Made by a program: the position numbers and the translations under genes
Notes under the pieces: generated by a model
Told to the model about the DNA's origin: nothing
The model's database searches: none
What the model saw: only the letters and a program-made list of their open reading frames with translations
Part shown: in pieces, positions 53,240 to 61,670 of the stretch
How positions within the stretch are numbered: position 1 is the stretch's first letter
Layout of the letters: the number at the start of each line of letters is the position of its first letter
Origin: Brevinema_A sp051649605
Lineage (GTDB): Bacteria > Spirochaetota > Brevinematia > Brevinematales > Brevinemataceae
Assembly: GCA_051649605.1 (NCBI GenBank)
Contig: JBOFHK010000001.1
Coordinates: 62,001 to 126,000 of the forward strand
Length of the DNA: 64,000 nucleotides
Direction of reading: 5' to 3'

Positions 53240-53246
53240 GGAGTTT

Positions 53247-53531
53247 ATGATGATAGATATTATTTTATCTATTTTATTATTGATGATTATTTATATAATT
53301 TGGAATATGCAACAATTATTCTTAAGGTATTTTATCTTAACAGCTAAGTTGGCACGTCCAATAACTATTTCTTTAAAAGTTATTTTGGAATATTGTCTTG
53401 AAAGATTACGGAGATTTTTTCATTTTATTACTCGGCTATTAACGCGTAATAATAGTATTTTTAGAGGAATACAACGTAATCACATAGAAAGATTACAGAA
53501 TCAACTCCAACTCATTGTTATTGAGGCTTAA
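53247..53531 (+). CDS. Small membrane protein of unknown function
   Basis: A 94-aa basic protein with one N-terminal hydrophobic helix (about 3-20, IDIILSILLLMIIYIIW) and an Arg-rich tail (RLRRFFHFITRLLTRNN). AAGGAG overlaps the end of gltX and prfB starts 4 nt after its stop, so it is embedded between two housekeeping genes. No family recognised. Confidence 0.6.
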   Translation: MMIDIILSILLLMIIYIIWNMQQLFLRYFILTAKLARPITISLKVILEYCLERLRRFFHFITRLLTRNNSIFRGIQRNHIERLQNQLQLIVIEA

Positions 53532-53534
53532 TGT

Positions 53535-54636
53535 ATGGGTGTTTTATATGAAAAATCACTAGCTTTATGGGATCTTTACCAAGAAGATAGGGGGTATCTT
53601 TGATCTCGATCAAGATATTCAAAAGTTAGTAAATCTAAAGAAGAAGATTGAAGAACCTTTATTATGGAACGATCATCAAGAGATGAGTAAATTACAGTCT
53701 GCTATCTCACAGTTAGAAAAATACCTAGAGCCATGGTTTTTTTTAGAAAAATCATTACAAGAGCTACTAGAATATGTTCGCTTTGCTGAAGAGGAAAATG
53801 ACGAAACGGCACTATTGGGATTAGAAAAAGAATATCTACAATATAGTACCCAATTAGAAGAATTAGAAATCTGTATCTTGCTTAATGAGGAAACAGACCA
53901 TTGCGATGCATATCTCAATATCCACCCTGGAGCTGGAGGAGTAGAATCCCAAGATTGGGCAGAAATGCTTCTCAGAATGTATCAGCGTTGGGCTCAAAAA
54001 AAAGGCTTTGAAACCGAGCTTATTTCTTTCGAAACGGGTGAAGGAGCTGGGATTAAAGATGCCACTTTATTAATAAAAGGAACTTACGCTTTTGGGTATC
54101 TCTCTGCAGAAAATGGTATTCATCGTTTGGTTCGTCTATCGCCTTTTAATGCTCAAAATAAACGTCAAACTTCTTTTTGTGGAATTAGTGTTTCTCCTGC
54201 CCTTGATCATACTATTGAAATTATTATTGATGATAAAGATTTACGGATTGACACCTTTCGAGCAAGTGGTGCAGGTGGTCAGCATGTTAATAAGGTTTCT
54301 TCGGCAGTCCGTATTACTCATATTCCTACAGGACTGTCGGCAAGCTGTCAAAGTGAACGATCTCAATTACAAAATAGAGACTCTACGATGAATATGCTCC
54401 GATCTAAGCTTTATAAATTAGAAAAAGAAAAACAAGAACAAGAGTTAGCTGAGAAATCTTTAGATCGTAAATCAGTAGAATGGGGTAATCAGATTCGGTC
54501 TTATGTATTTCAACCTTCTACAATTGTAAAAGACCATCGTACCAATACTGAAAAAAACAATGCTCAAATGGTGATGGATGGAGATATTGACGATTTTATG
54601 ATCGCTTGGTTAAAAATGTTTAAAACAAAAAAATAA
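53535..54636 (+). CDS. prfB: Peptide chain release factor 2 with programmed +1 frameshift
   Basis: The gene starts at ATG 53535 (GVLYEKSLALWDLY), reads 22 codons to a UGA at 53601-53603 and continues in the +1 frame from GAT 53602 to 54636, giving 366 aa (E. coli RF2 has 365). The join is RGYL-DLDQD, the classic RF2 site. Downstream are the peptide anticodon SPF (LVRLSPFNAQ) that reads UGA/UAA and the catalytic SGAGGQHVNKV. A start at 53683 would lose the N-terminal domain. RF2 autoregulates by frameshifting: low RF2 allows slippage past its own UGA. Confidence 0.95.
53589..53603 (+). promoter_or_regulatory. RF2 frameshift signal
   Basis: An internal AGGGGG ribosome-binding sequence (53589-53594) sits 3 nt before CTT TGA C (53598-53604). 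This is the canonical slippage site, in which the tRNA slips from CUU to UUU before the UGA. Confidence 0.95.
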
Positions 54637-54659
54637 TTATTAATAGGAGAATGATTTTT

Positions 54660-55508
54660 ATGAAAGCTTTTATTTTTGCTGCTGGATACGGGACGAGAAA
54701 TTTACCAGCTTCTAAAACCCTTCCAAAAGAGATATTTCCTATTTTTGATCGTACGGCAATTGATTTTATTTTAGATGAATGTGAAGAGGCTGGTATTACC
54801 GATTTAATAGTTCTCACTAGTCGGAGAAAAAAAATCTTAGAAGATTATTTTGATCGCGATCCTGAATTAGAATCTCTACTTGATAATGCTGGTAAAACAG
54901 AAGAATTGGTAAAAATAAAAAGAGCAACTCGTTTTAATGTAACATTTATTCGTCAACAAGAAATGAAAGGTACAGGGCATGCTTTGTTAACTGCAAAACC
55001 TTTATTAAAAGATGATGTATTTACTGCTTTTTTTCCTGATGATATTATTTTGAATCCTCATAAAGGGGGAGCAAAACAAGTAATAGAAGCTTACGATCAA
55101 ACCAATCATTGTGTTCTAGGGGCTCGACAAGAGCTTATTAATCCTTCGGCTTATGGGGTTATAGAGTTTCATCAAAAAGATAATCACTCTTATGTAACAC
55201 GTATTGTTGAAAAACCAAAACCTGAAGAAGTTAATTCTTCCTTGGTATCTGTAGGTCGTTTTGTCTACACCCCAGAATTTTTAGAAATCTTAGAAAAAGA
55301 CTATCGTAACCACCAACAAGGAGAATTTTACCCTATGGGAGCAATGATGCAACTAGCTCAAGAAGAACGCCTCATTGTCCAAGCTTTGGAGGGTAAGGTG
55401 TTGGATATTGGTGATAATAGTACCTATCTAAGGACGATTTTAGAGTATGCCCATTCTACTCCAGAAGGAAAAAAAATCCTTGATGAGTTTATTAAGAATA
55501 AAAACTAA
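54660..55508 (+). CDS. galU: UTP-glucose-1-phosphate uridylyltransferase
   Basis: A 282-aa nucleotidyltransferase making UDP-glucose. Motifs: FAAGYGTRNLPASKTLPKEI at the N-terminus (nucleotide-binding loop and Lys), EQQ-like RQQEMKGTGHALL near 102, DDII metal site near 125, and VEKPKPEEV near 188. Start is ATG 54660: AGGAGA is 9 nt upstream, while ATG 54651 abuts that site. UDP-glucose also feeds the galactose genes near the right end. Confidence 0.92.
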   Translation: MKAFIFAAGYGTRNLPASKTLPKEIFPIFDRTAIDFILDECEEAGITDLIVLTSRRKKILEDYFDRDPELESLLDNAGKTEELVKIKRATRFNVTFIRQQEMKGTGHALLTAKPLLKDDVFTAFFPDDIILNPHKGGAKQVIEAYDQTNHCVLGARQELINPSAYGVIEFHQKDNHSYVTRIVEKPKPEEVNSSLVSVGRFVYTPEFLEILEKDYRNHQQGEFYPMGAMMQLAQEERLIVQALEGKVLDIGDNSTYLRTILEYAHSTPEGKKILDEFIKNKN

Positions 55509-55514
55509 TCTTCT

Positions 55515-56444
55515 ATGATTATTAGAAAATATCTTGACCAAGATCGCTTGGATATTCAAAGATTAGGAGAGTTATTTACCTTAACTCCTTATGTGGTAGA
55601 TCAAAAATTTCAGACTTTGAGTAACATAAGTATCCCTTTGTTAGTTGTCACCCAATTTCAAAATTCTAATATTCAAATTTATGTTGCTGTTGAGCAGAAT
55701 AAAATTATTGCGTTTATTTCTTTTATTATCGAAAACGAATTTTCCTACTACACGGCATACCGTTGTGCTTCCATACTATTTTTAGCGGTTGATTCCAAGT
55801 ATCAAAAACAAGGAATTGGCTCTTGTATGTTAGACTATGTATTTAAAGAGTGTCGTAAACAAAGAATTTCCATTGTTAGAGTAGGGACAGATCATAGCAA
55901 TACTGCCCTCTCACTTTATCAAAAAAAAGAATTTCGTACTATTTTAATATGGAATATTTGTCGTATTTATCGCGATGAGATTCTTCTACCAAATGATAAA
56001 ATCCCTTTAAAAACAAACCATCTTAATTTTGATCATTATCCTATGGAAGCAATTTTAAAACGCCCAGTACCTTGGTTTTATGAGCCGTTATTATCAAATG
56101 AAGGAGTACATCGTTTTTTGATTAAAAAAGTCAGGGACCAGCTATATCAAGAAAATATAAAATGGGTAAGCTCTCCTAATAGAGGGCTATCCCTTCTAAT
56201 CAAACAAGATCATTTTAGAGAACAGTATTATGGGATTAAAGGAACTTTGTGGATACTTAACGATCTTTATGGAAATGATGGAAAAAAGCTATCTGAATTT
56301 TTAAAAACGGTCATTACTTATTTACCAGATATGGTTATGGCAGAATACTGGGTACCTAATCAAGACAAAATAACCCAAACTATTTTACATAATGCAGGAA
56401 TGAAGATTGTATATCAAGGAATTTCTTTAGTAAAACAATTGTAA
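55515..56444 (+). CDS. GNAT-family N-acetyltransferase
   Basis: A 309-aa protein whose N-terminal ~150 residues form a GNAT domain: the acetyl-CoA loop KYQKQGIGSCML near residue 98 and TDHSNTALSLYQKKEFR near 125. The C-terminal half (from about 165) looks like a second, degenerate GNAT unit without the loop. Substrate unknown. It ends inside the convergent pgeF gene, overlapping by 31 nt. Confidence 0.8.
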   Translation: MIIRKYLDQDRLDIQRLGELFTLTPYVVDQKFQTLSNISIPLLVVTQFQNSNIQIYVAVEQNKIIAFISFIIENEFSYYTAYRCASILFLAVDSKYQKQGIGSCMLDYVFKECRKQRISIVRVGTDHSNTALSLYQKKEFRTILIWNICRIYRDEILLPNDKIPLKTNHLNFDHYPMEAILKRPVPWFYEPLLSNEGVHRFLIKKVRDQLYQENIKWVSSPNRGLSLLIKQDHFREQYYGIKGTLWILNDLYGNDGKKLSEFLKTVITYLPDMVMAEYWVPNQDKITQTILHNAGMKIVYQGISLVKQL

Positions 56445-57130
56445 TTCGCCCTAATTCCAATAAAAGAAAGCATCCGTTCTGGGTCTTTTCTTCGATGAGA
56501 AAAAAACAGAGGATTCCCTTGAGCGTCTTTAGAGCATAAAGTGCAATAAAAGCTTGGTCTAATATTTTCTGAGAGTGTACCAAAAGATAAGAGATCTTTG
56601 ATCAGAATTTCTTCCATAGGAAGATATCTTTGTGTAGAAGAGATTTGAAATTCTTCTAAAATTTCTATACCGACCTCATAACAAGAAGCACAGATATGAG
56701 GACCGATTTGTATGATCAGTTTACTAGGATCTACTCCAAAATTATTAATCATTTTTTTTATGGTATTTAATGTAATCTGTTGTTTTAAACCTTTACGACC
56801 ACTATGAACAATTCCAATACTAACTGTCATGGGATCATAAATAAACACAGGAATACAATCGGCAGTTGTTACCGCAATTAATTGATCTACTTGATTGGTA
56901 ATTAAGGCATCTGCAGAACAGGAAAGAATATCTTGATTGATGTTTAAGGTTATATCAGAATGAATCAATCGAGCAGTAGTAATTGTTTTAATACGATAAA
57001 AATCTAACAGATATTGATGAAAGGTTGGTACAATTTTATTTTTGATCAAAGTATTGGAACAATTTCCATAAACTTTGGTAGTAATTCCTGCAATCAGTTC
57101 TGGAAAATCTTGAAAAAAATCAATGATCAT
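56414..57130 (-). CDS. pgeF: PgeF/YfiH-family (DUF152) multicopper-like protein
   Basis: A 238-aa protein of the YlmD/YfiH family with the metal-site residues visible as RLIHSD near residue 55, VTTADCIPVFIYD near 95 and VHSGRKGLKQQ near 112. Members cleave purine nucleosides or edit UDP-MurNAc-peptide errors (PgeF). Convergent with the GNAT gene, sharing 31 nt of coding sequence at the 3' ends. Confidence 0.88.
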   Translation of the reverse strand: MIIDFFQDFPELIAGITTKVYGNCSNTLIKNKIVPTFHQYLLDFYRIKTITTARLIHSDITLNINQDILSCSADALITNQVDQLIAVTTADCIPVFIYDPMTVSIGIVHSGRKGLKQQITLNTIKKMINNFGVDPSKLIIQIGPHICASCYEVGIEILEEFQISSTQRYLPMEEILIKDLLSFGTLSENIRPSFYCTLCSKDAQGNPLFFSHRRKDPERMLSFIGIRANYNCFTKEIP

Positions 57131-57229
57131 AATTTATCCCTTTCTTACTTTCTTTTGAATAGTATAATTTAATATAAAGAAAAAATCTATATTTTAATTA
57201 AAGATGTTAAAATAAGGAAAGCGGAGTAA

Positions 57230-57258
57230 TTGACAATTTATTAAAATTAAGTTATTAT
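57230..57258 (+). promoter_or_regulatory. Promoter of the ctpA-accD-lptB unit
   Basis: Perfect TTGACA (57230-57235), 17 nt, TATTAT (57253-57258), about 40 nt before the ATG at 57298. Confidence 0.7.
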
Positions 57259-57297
57259 ATATGATACGGAAGTCAAATTATTTAGGAGGCGTATACT

Positions 57298-58818
57298 ATG
57301 AATCATAAAGTGAATCGTATACTGTTTTTTCTTTCTTTAGGGCTAGCTTTTTTTGCAGGCGTCTTTGTTAATAATATAAAGCAAGATTATCCAAAAGGTA
57401 ATTTATTTGGTCAGGAATCAGTTGTTGATGATAATTATTTTCGCTATTATAATATGTTTCGTCAAGCATATAAAATCCTTCAAGAAGAATATGTCGATGT
57501 AGATAAAGTAGATTCAAAAACCTTATTATCTGGAGCAATTAAAGGGATGCTTTCTTCAACAAAAGATCCTTATACAGATTTTCTTAGTCCAGAAATAGCA
57601 GAAGAATTTGCGGCAAATCTGAATGCTACTTTCTATGGGGTAGGAATTCGAATCGAAATGAGACATAATTGGCTTACGGTAGTAGCACCTATTAGAGGTA
57701 CCCCAGCAGCAGAAGCGGAGTTACAGGCTGGAGACCAGATTATTGAAATTGATGGAGAGAGTACTGCTGGGCTTACGTCTTTAGAAGCTGTTGGGAAAAT
57801 CCGTGGTGTTTTAGGAACAGAAGTAAAATTAACAATCCTACGTAGTGGGGTACTTCAACCTTTTACCGTTTCTTTGAAAAGAGCAAAAATTGATATTGAT
57901 ACTGTCGAATCTGTAATGATTCCTTATGAAGATAAGAAAGTTGCTTATTTGAAAATTATAGAATTTGGAATCCCTACAGAAAAAGAATTTGAACAACAAT
58001 TAAAAAAAATCTTAGCACAAAATCCTGACAGTGTTATTTTGGATGTTCGGAACAATCCTGGAGGATTACTTACGGGAGTTGCTAAAATTGCTGATATGCT
58101 TTTAGATGAAGGATTATTAGTATATACACGAGGTCGTATTACTTCCGAGAATTTTGAATTTCGGGCTAATCCTCGAAGTACTCTTATAAAAAAAGATATT
58201 CCTATTACTATTCTAGCAAATCAAGGATCTGCTTCAGCATCTGAGATTTTAGTAGGTGCATTAAAAGATACAGGACGGGGTAAAGTCGTTGGAATGAAAA
58301 CTTTTGGGAAAGGATGTGTTCAAAAAACCTATCCTCTATCGGATGGATCTTTATTAAAATATACTATCGCTAAATATTATACTCCTGCGGGAAATGCCAT
58401 TGCACATATTGGTATTAACCCAGATGTTACTGTTGGGATGTGGTACGATGAATTGACTGATGCACAAAAAACTAGTGTTATACAAATTCAAATGACAAAT
58501 TATATAGTTGATTTGCTTCAACAACATAACAATAAACCTTCTAAAGAGGTAGTTGATCAATTATATCAACAAATTATTAAAGATGGGTATAGTATTCCTC
58601 GAAAAGTTTTAGATTTTATTATTATGCAACGACAAGAAATTGCTTCGGATAATATTTATAATCTTGATTTGGATATACAATTGGCAAAAGCTCTGGATGT
58701 GGCGGTAGAGGTTAGAGCCCCTGAGTATCAATACTTTCATGAGCCAAAAACTTTGGAAGAATTAAAAGAGATAGAAAAAAAATCTTTAGAAATTGCTGAA
58801 CAAAAAGACAATCAGTAG
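57298..58818 (+). CDS. ctpA: C-terminal processing protease (S41, PDZ domain)
   Basis: A 506-aa exported protease. One N-terminal membrane anchor (about 8-26), a helical region, a PDZ domain (about 110-185: GVGIRIE, then AAEAELQAGDQIIEIDGE) and the S41 core with GSASASEILVGALKDTGRG (nucleophile Ser near 310) and TFGKGCVQK (catalytic Lys near 340). It acts in the periplasm on C-termini of envelope or secreted proteins. AGGAGG precedes the start. accD follows after 8 nt and lptB overlaps accD, so the three are one unit. Confidence 0.92.
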   Translation: MNHKVNRILFFLSLGLAFFAGVFVNNIKQDYPKGNLFGQESVVDDNYFRYYNMFRQAYKILQEEYVDVDKVDSKTLLSGAIKGMLSSTKDPYTDFLSPEIAEEFAANLNATFYGVGIRIEMRHNWLTVVAPIRGTPAAEAELQAGDQIIEIDGESTAGLTSLEAVGKIRGVLGTEVKLTILRSGVLQPFTVSLKRAKIDIDTVESVMIPYEDKKVAYLKIIEFGIPTEKEFEQQLKKILAQNPDSVILDVRNNPGGLLTGVAKIADMLLDEGLLVYTRGRITSENFEFRANPRSTLIKKDIPITILANQGSASASEILVGALKDTGRGKVVGMKTFGKGCVQKTYPLSDGSLLKYTIAKYYTPAGNAIAHIGINPDVTVGMWYDELTDAQKTSVIQIQMTNYIVDLLQQHNNKPSKEVVDQLYQQIIKDGYSIPRKVLDFIIMQRQEIASDNIYNLDLDIQLAKALDVAVEVRAPEYQYFHEPKTLEELKEIEKKSLEIAEQKDNQ

Positions 58819-58826
58819 GAGTTGCT

Positions 58827-59651
58827 ATGCCTTGGTTTAATTCTAAAAAAACTATTGAAAAAAATAAAGACCAACTAATACACAAATGTAAGGAATGCCA
58901 CAGTTCTTATTCGCGAGATGAATTATTACATAATCTTAAAGTTTGTCCTAAATGTGATTTTCACGAGAGAATGGCAGGAAGAGAACGTATAGAGTTTATT
59001 TTAGATCAATATTCTTTTAAAGAAACATATGCAGACTTGAGTTCTAAAGATTTTTTAGATTTCTTTGATGGGGAAGTGTTTTACGAAAATAAGTTAAAAA
59101 TAACTCGTCAACAAAAACACCTTGTTGATGCTGTAGTAACAGGAGTTGGGACAATAAATAAAATTCGTATCTATATTGCTAGTATGGATTTTGAATTTAT
59201 GGGCGGTAGTATGGGCTCTGTCGTGGGAGAAAAAATTACTAGGACTATAGAAAGTGCTACTAAAGAAAAAACGCCAGTGATTATTGTATCTGCCTCTGGG
59301 GGAGCTAGAATGCAAGAAGGTATAGTTTCTTTGATGCAGATGGCTAAAACTTCAGCTGCTTTAAAACGGCATAGTGACGCTGGTCTACTTTATATTTCCG
59401 TATTGACGCACCCTACTACAGGGGGAGTTTCTGCTTCTTTTGCGATGTTAGGAGATTTTATTGTTGCCGAACCTAAAGCACTAATTGGTTTTGCTGGTCC
59501 TCGAGTGATTTCTCAGGTGATCAAACAAAAACTTCCTGAAGGATTTCAACGCTCAGAATTTATTCAAGAGCATGGATTTGTCGATATTATCAGCCATCGT
59601 CATAATTTGAAAGCAATACTTTCAAAATTGATTTATTATACGAGTCCATAA
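58827..59651 (+). CDS. accD: Acetyl-CoA carboxylase carboxyltransferase beta subunit
   Basis: A 274-aa subunit for malonyl-CoA synthesis. Starts with the usual MPWF segment, then a four-cysteine zinc ribbon (CKEC...CPKC, about residues 23-45), and the crotonase-like core: VVGEKITRTIE near 132, ASGGARMQEG near 155 and HPTTGGVSASFA near 190. accA is not adjacent. AGGAG upstream. Its stop overlaps the next start as TAATG. Confidence 0.95.
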   Translation: MPWFNSKKTIEKNKDQLIHKCKECHSSYSRDELLHNLKVCPKCDFHERMAGRERIEFILDQYSFKETYADLSSKDFLDFFDGEVFYENKLKITRQQKHLVDAVVTGVGTINKIRIYIASMDFEFMGGSMGSVVGEKITRTIESATKEKTPVIIVSASGGARMQEGIVSLMQMAKTSAALKRHSDAGLLYISVLTHPTTGGVSASFAMLGDFIVAEPKALIGFAGPRVISQVIKQKLPEGFQRSEFIQEHGFVDIISHRHNLKAILSKLIYYTSP

Positions 59652-60412
59652 TGAGTATTATCCAAGGCAATGAAAGTGTTCAAATTCTTTCTGGATTAGT
59701 TGCTCAGAATTTGTTTAAATCATATGGAAAACGTTTAGTTGTTCGAGGGATCTCTGTGCATGTTCAAGCGGGAGAAGTGGTGGGACTCTTAGGTCCTAAT
59801 GGAGCTGGGAAAACAACAACCTTTAGCATGTTAGTAGGATTATTACGACCTAATGAGGGTGAAGTCCTACTAGATGGTGATAATATTACCCATCTTCGGA
59901 TGTATCAACGGGCAAGACGGGGTATTGGTTATCTTCCTCAAGAATTATCTATTTTTCGTAAACTTAGTGTTGAAGATAATATTAGATCAGTGTTAGAAAT
60001 TCGTGGTTTAGACAAAGAAGAAATCAATCAGTCTGTAGAAACGTTACTTACAGAGCTGGGACTTCATAAAATTCGTAAACAATTAGGGTATACGCTTTCT
60101 GGGGGAGAAAAAAGACGAACAGAAGTTGCTCGAATTTTGGCAATTCAGCCTCGTTTTCTACTTATGGATGAACCCTTTACAGGGATTGATCCTATCGCCA
60201 TTGCTGATATTCAACGCTTAGTCTTAGAGCTTCGTAGTAAATGGGGATTAGGGATTTTGATTACGGATCATAATGTCCGAGAAACGCTGAAAATTGTTGA
60301 TCGTACTTATATTTGCTATGATGGTCGTATCTTGGTAAGTGGTACAGCACAGGATCTGGTCGAAAATGAAGAAGCACGCCGAACATATTTGGGAAGTGAT
60401 TTTTCTATTTAA
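59651..60412 (+). CDS. lptB: LPS export ABC ATPase, LptB-like
   Basis: A 253-aa ABC ATPase with LptB-type features: Walker A GPNGAGKTTTF near residue 45, Q-loop IGYLPQELSIFRKLSV near 95, signature LSGGEKRRTEVARI near 145, Walker B FLLMDEPFTGIDPIA near 170, and switch ITDHNVRETL near 205. It would drive lipopolysaccharide-type transport to the outer membrane with LptFG elsewhere. A branched-chain amino-acid LivG/F protein is less likely given GVSVHVQ/DHNVRETL features. Confidence 0.9.
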   Translation: MSIIQGNESVQILSGLVAQNLFKSYGKRLVVRGISVHVQAGEVVGLLGPNGAGKTTTFSMLVGLLRPNEGEVLLDGDNITHLRMYQRARRGIGYLPQELSIFRKLSVEDNIRSVLEIRGLDKEEINQSVETLLTELGLHKIRKQLGYTLSGGEKRRTEVARILAIQPRFLLMDEPFTGIDPIAIADIQRLVLELRSKWGLGILITDHNVRETLKIVDRTYICYDGRILVSGTAQDLVENEEARRTYLGSDFSI

Positions 60413-60645
60413 GAGAAATTCAAATATAGGGTATTTCATCAATCAACTCTTAAAATATTATGCATTGTTATTTAAAATAATTCCCTTATTCAAGAATTAC
60501 ACACTCTTTTGTTTCCCAAAAAAATCTCATCTTTTGAGTATTCCTATCAATCTAAAAAAAATTCTATTATCTTTATCATTGAGCAATATATTATCTTACA
60601 GTAAAAGCATATAAAAATTCGATAAATTGTTATATAAAATACTCC

Positions 60646-61659
60646 TTAATAAATCGAGAATGTCCAAGTATTTTTATGTTGATAAATATCTTTAGGGTGT
60701 AAAATTACAAGATCTCGGTATTTGGGCATATTAATACTATTAGGAGGAGCTTGAGTTTCTAAGCAGATTCCTAAGTGTTGCTGACAAAACTGATTGTGAG
60801 AAATGGGTGGCATTGTATTTGTTAAAAAATTTCCAGAATAAAATACGCAGGCCTTTTGATTACTTTGAATAGCTAATTGTCTTCTACTAAGCTTATCTCT
60901 TAGGAGGATGGGACTATTGTTAAGAAGAAAACAATGATCATACCCACCAGCGATCTGTAATTGAATATCTTTTGTGTGGAGATCTTGTTGGATTTCTTTA
61001 AAAGAAGAAAAATCAAAAGGATTTTGCTGGGTAGATAAGAGTTTTTCAGTAGGGATCATATTAGTATTTAATTCAAAAAAAGCATCGCTGTCTAATTGGA
61101 GAAGTTGTTTTGTGCCTAAAGATTTTCCAGCAGATAAATTAAAATAGCTGTGATTGGTAAGATTGAGAATAGTTGTTTGATCTGTTGTTGCTTTGATATA
61201 CCATTCTAATGCATTGTCTTTTAATTGGTAAGTCAGAAAAATCTTAATGTTGCCTGGATAATTTTCTTCTTTATCTGGAGAATAGTAAGATAAAACAAGA
61301 CGTGAATTAGTAAATTCTTCTTCGTGCCAAAGCCGTTTATCTAGTCCACTAAAGCCCCCATGTAAATGATTGGAGGAGGCATTTGTCGCTAGATGATACT
61401 CCTGTCCTTCCAACTGAAAAATACCATCTGGGATTCGCCCTGCTGATCTACCAGTAATGCAACCAAAATAAGGAATATTAGATTGATAAGAATGAAAGTT
61501 ATCATACCCAAGTACTACATTTTCCCAAACGTTATGAATATTGGGGTAGAGAATTTCTTGAATAATACCGCCATAATTTAAAACAGAAACACTAAGATTA
61601 CTATTTTGTATGGTATATTTATAAACGCTTTCTTGTTGATCGAAAATTTCTTTTTTTAT
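60646..61659 (-). CDS. galM: Aldose 1-epimerase (galactose mutarotase), probable AUA start
   Basis: A mutarotase (about 337 aa) converting beta- to alpha-D-galactose ahead of galactokinase. Seen: VLNYGGIIQEILYPN near 28, FGCITGRSAGRIPDG near 65, NHLHGGFSGLDKRLW near 95, NLTNHSYFNLS near 160 (catalytic His) and CLETQAPPNSIN near the C-terminus. AAAGGAG lies 6 nt before an ATA codon (61659-61657), and the protein from there (IKKEIFDQQESVYKY) has the expected N-terminus. The only nearby standard start, TTG 61692, is inside galT and has no ribosome site. If AUA is used, translation starts 12 nt after the galT stop. Confidence 0.88.
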   Translation of the reverse strand: MKKEIFDQQESVYKYTIQNSNLSVSVLNYGGIIQEILYPNIHNVWENVVLGYDNFHSYQSNIPYFGCITGRSAGRIPDGIFQLEGQEYHLATNASSNHLHGGFSGLDKRLWHEEEFTNSRLVLSYYSPDKEENYPGNIKIFLTYQLKDNALEWYIKATTDQTTILNLTNHSYFNLSAGKSLGTKQLLQLDSDAFFELNTNMIPTEKLLSTQQNPFDFSSFKEIQQDLHTKDIQLQIAGGYDHCFLLNNSPILLRDKLSRRQLAIQSNQKACVFYSGNFLTNTMPPISHNQFCQQHLGICLETQAPPNSINMPKYRDLVILHPKDIYQHKNTWTFSIY

Positions 61660-61670
61660 GAAAGTCTCCT
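61657..61670 (-). promoter_or_regulatory. Ribosome site before the AUA start of galM
   Basis: On the minus strand AGGAG (61670-61666) is followed by ACTTTC and then ATA (61659-61657). The layout (site, 6 nt, ATA) repeats that at 14403-14416. Confidence 0.5.

Noticed and set aside
53683..54636. prfB as a 317-aa gene starting at 53683
   Set aside because: It lacks the N-terminal domain of RF2; the frameshift site at 53589-53603 gives the full 366-aa protein.
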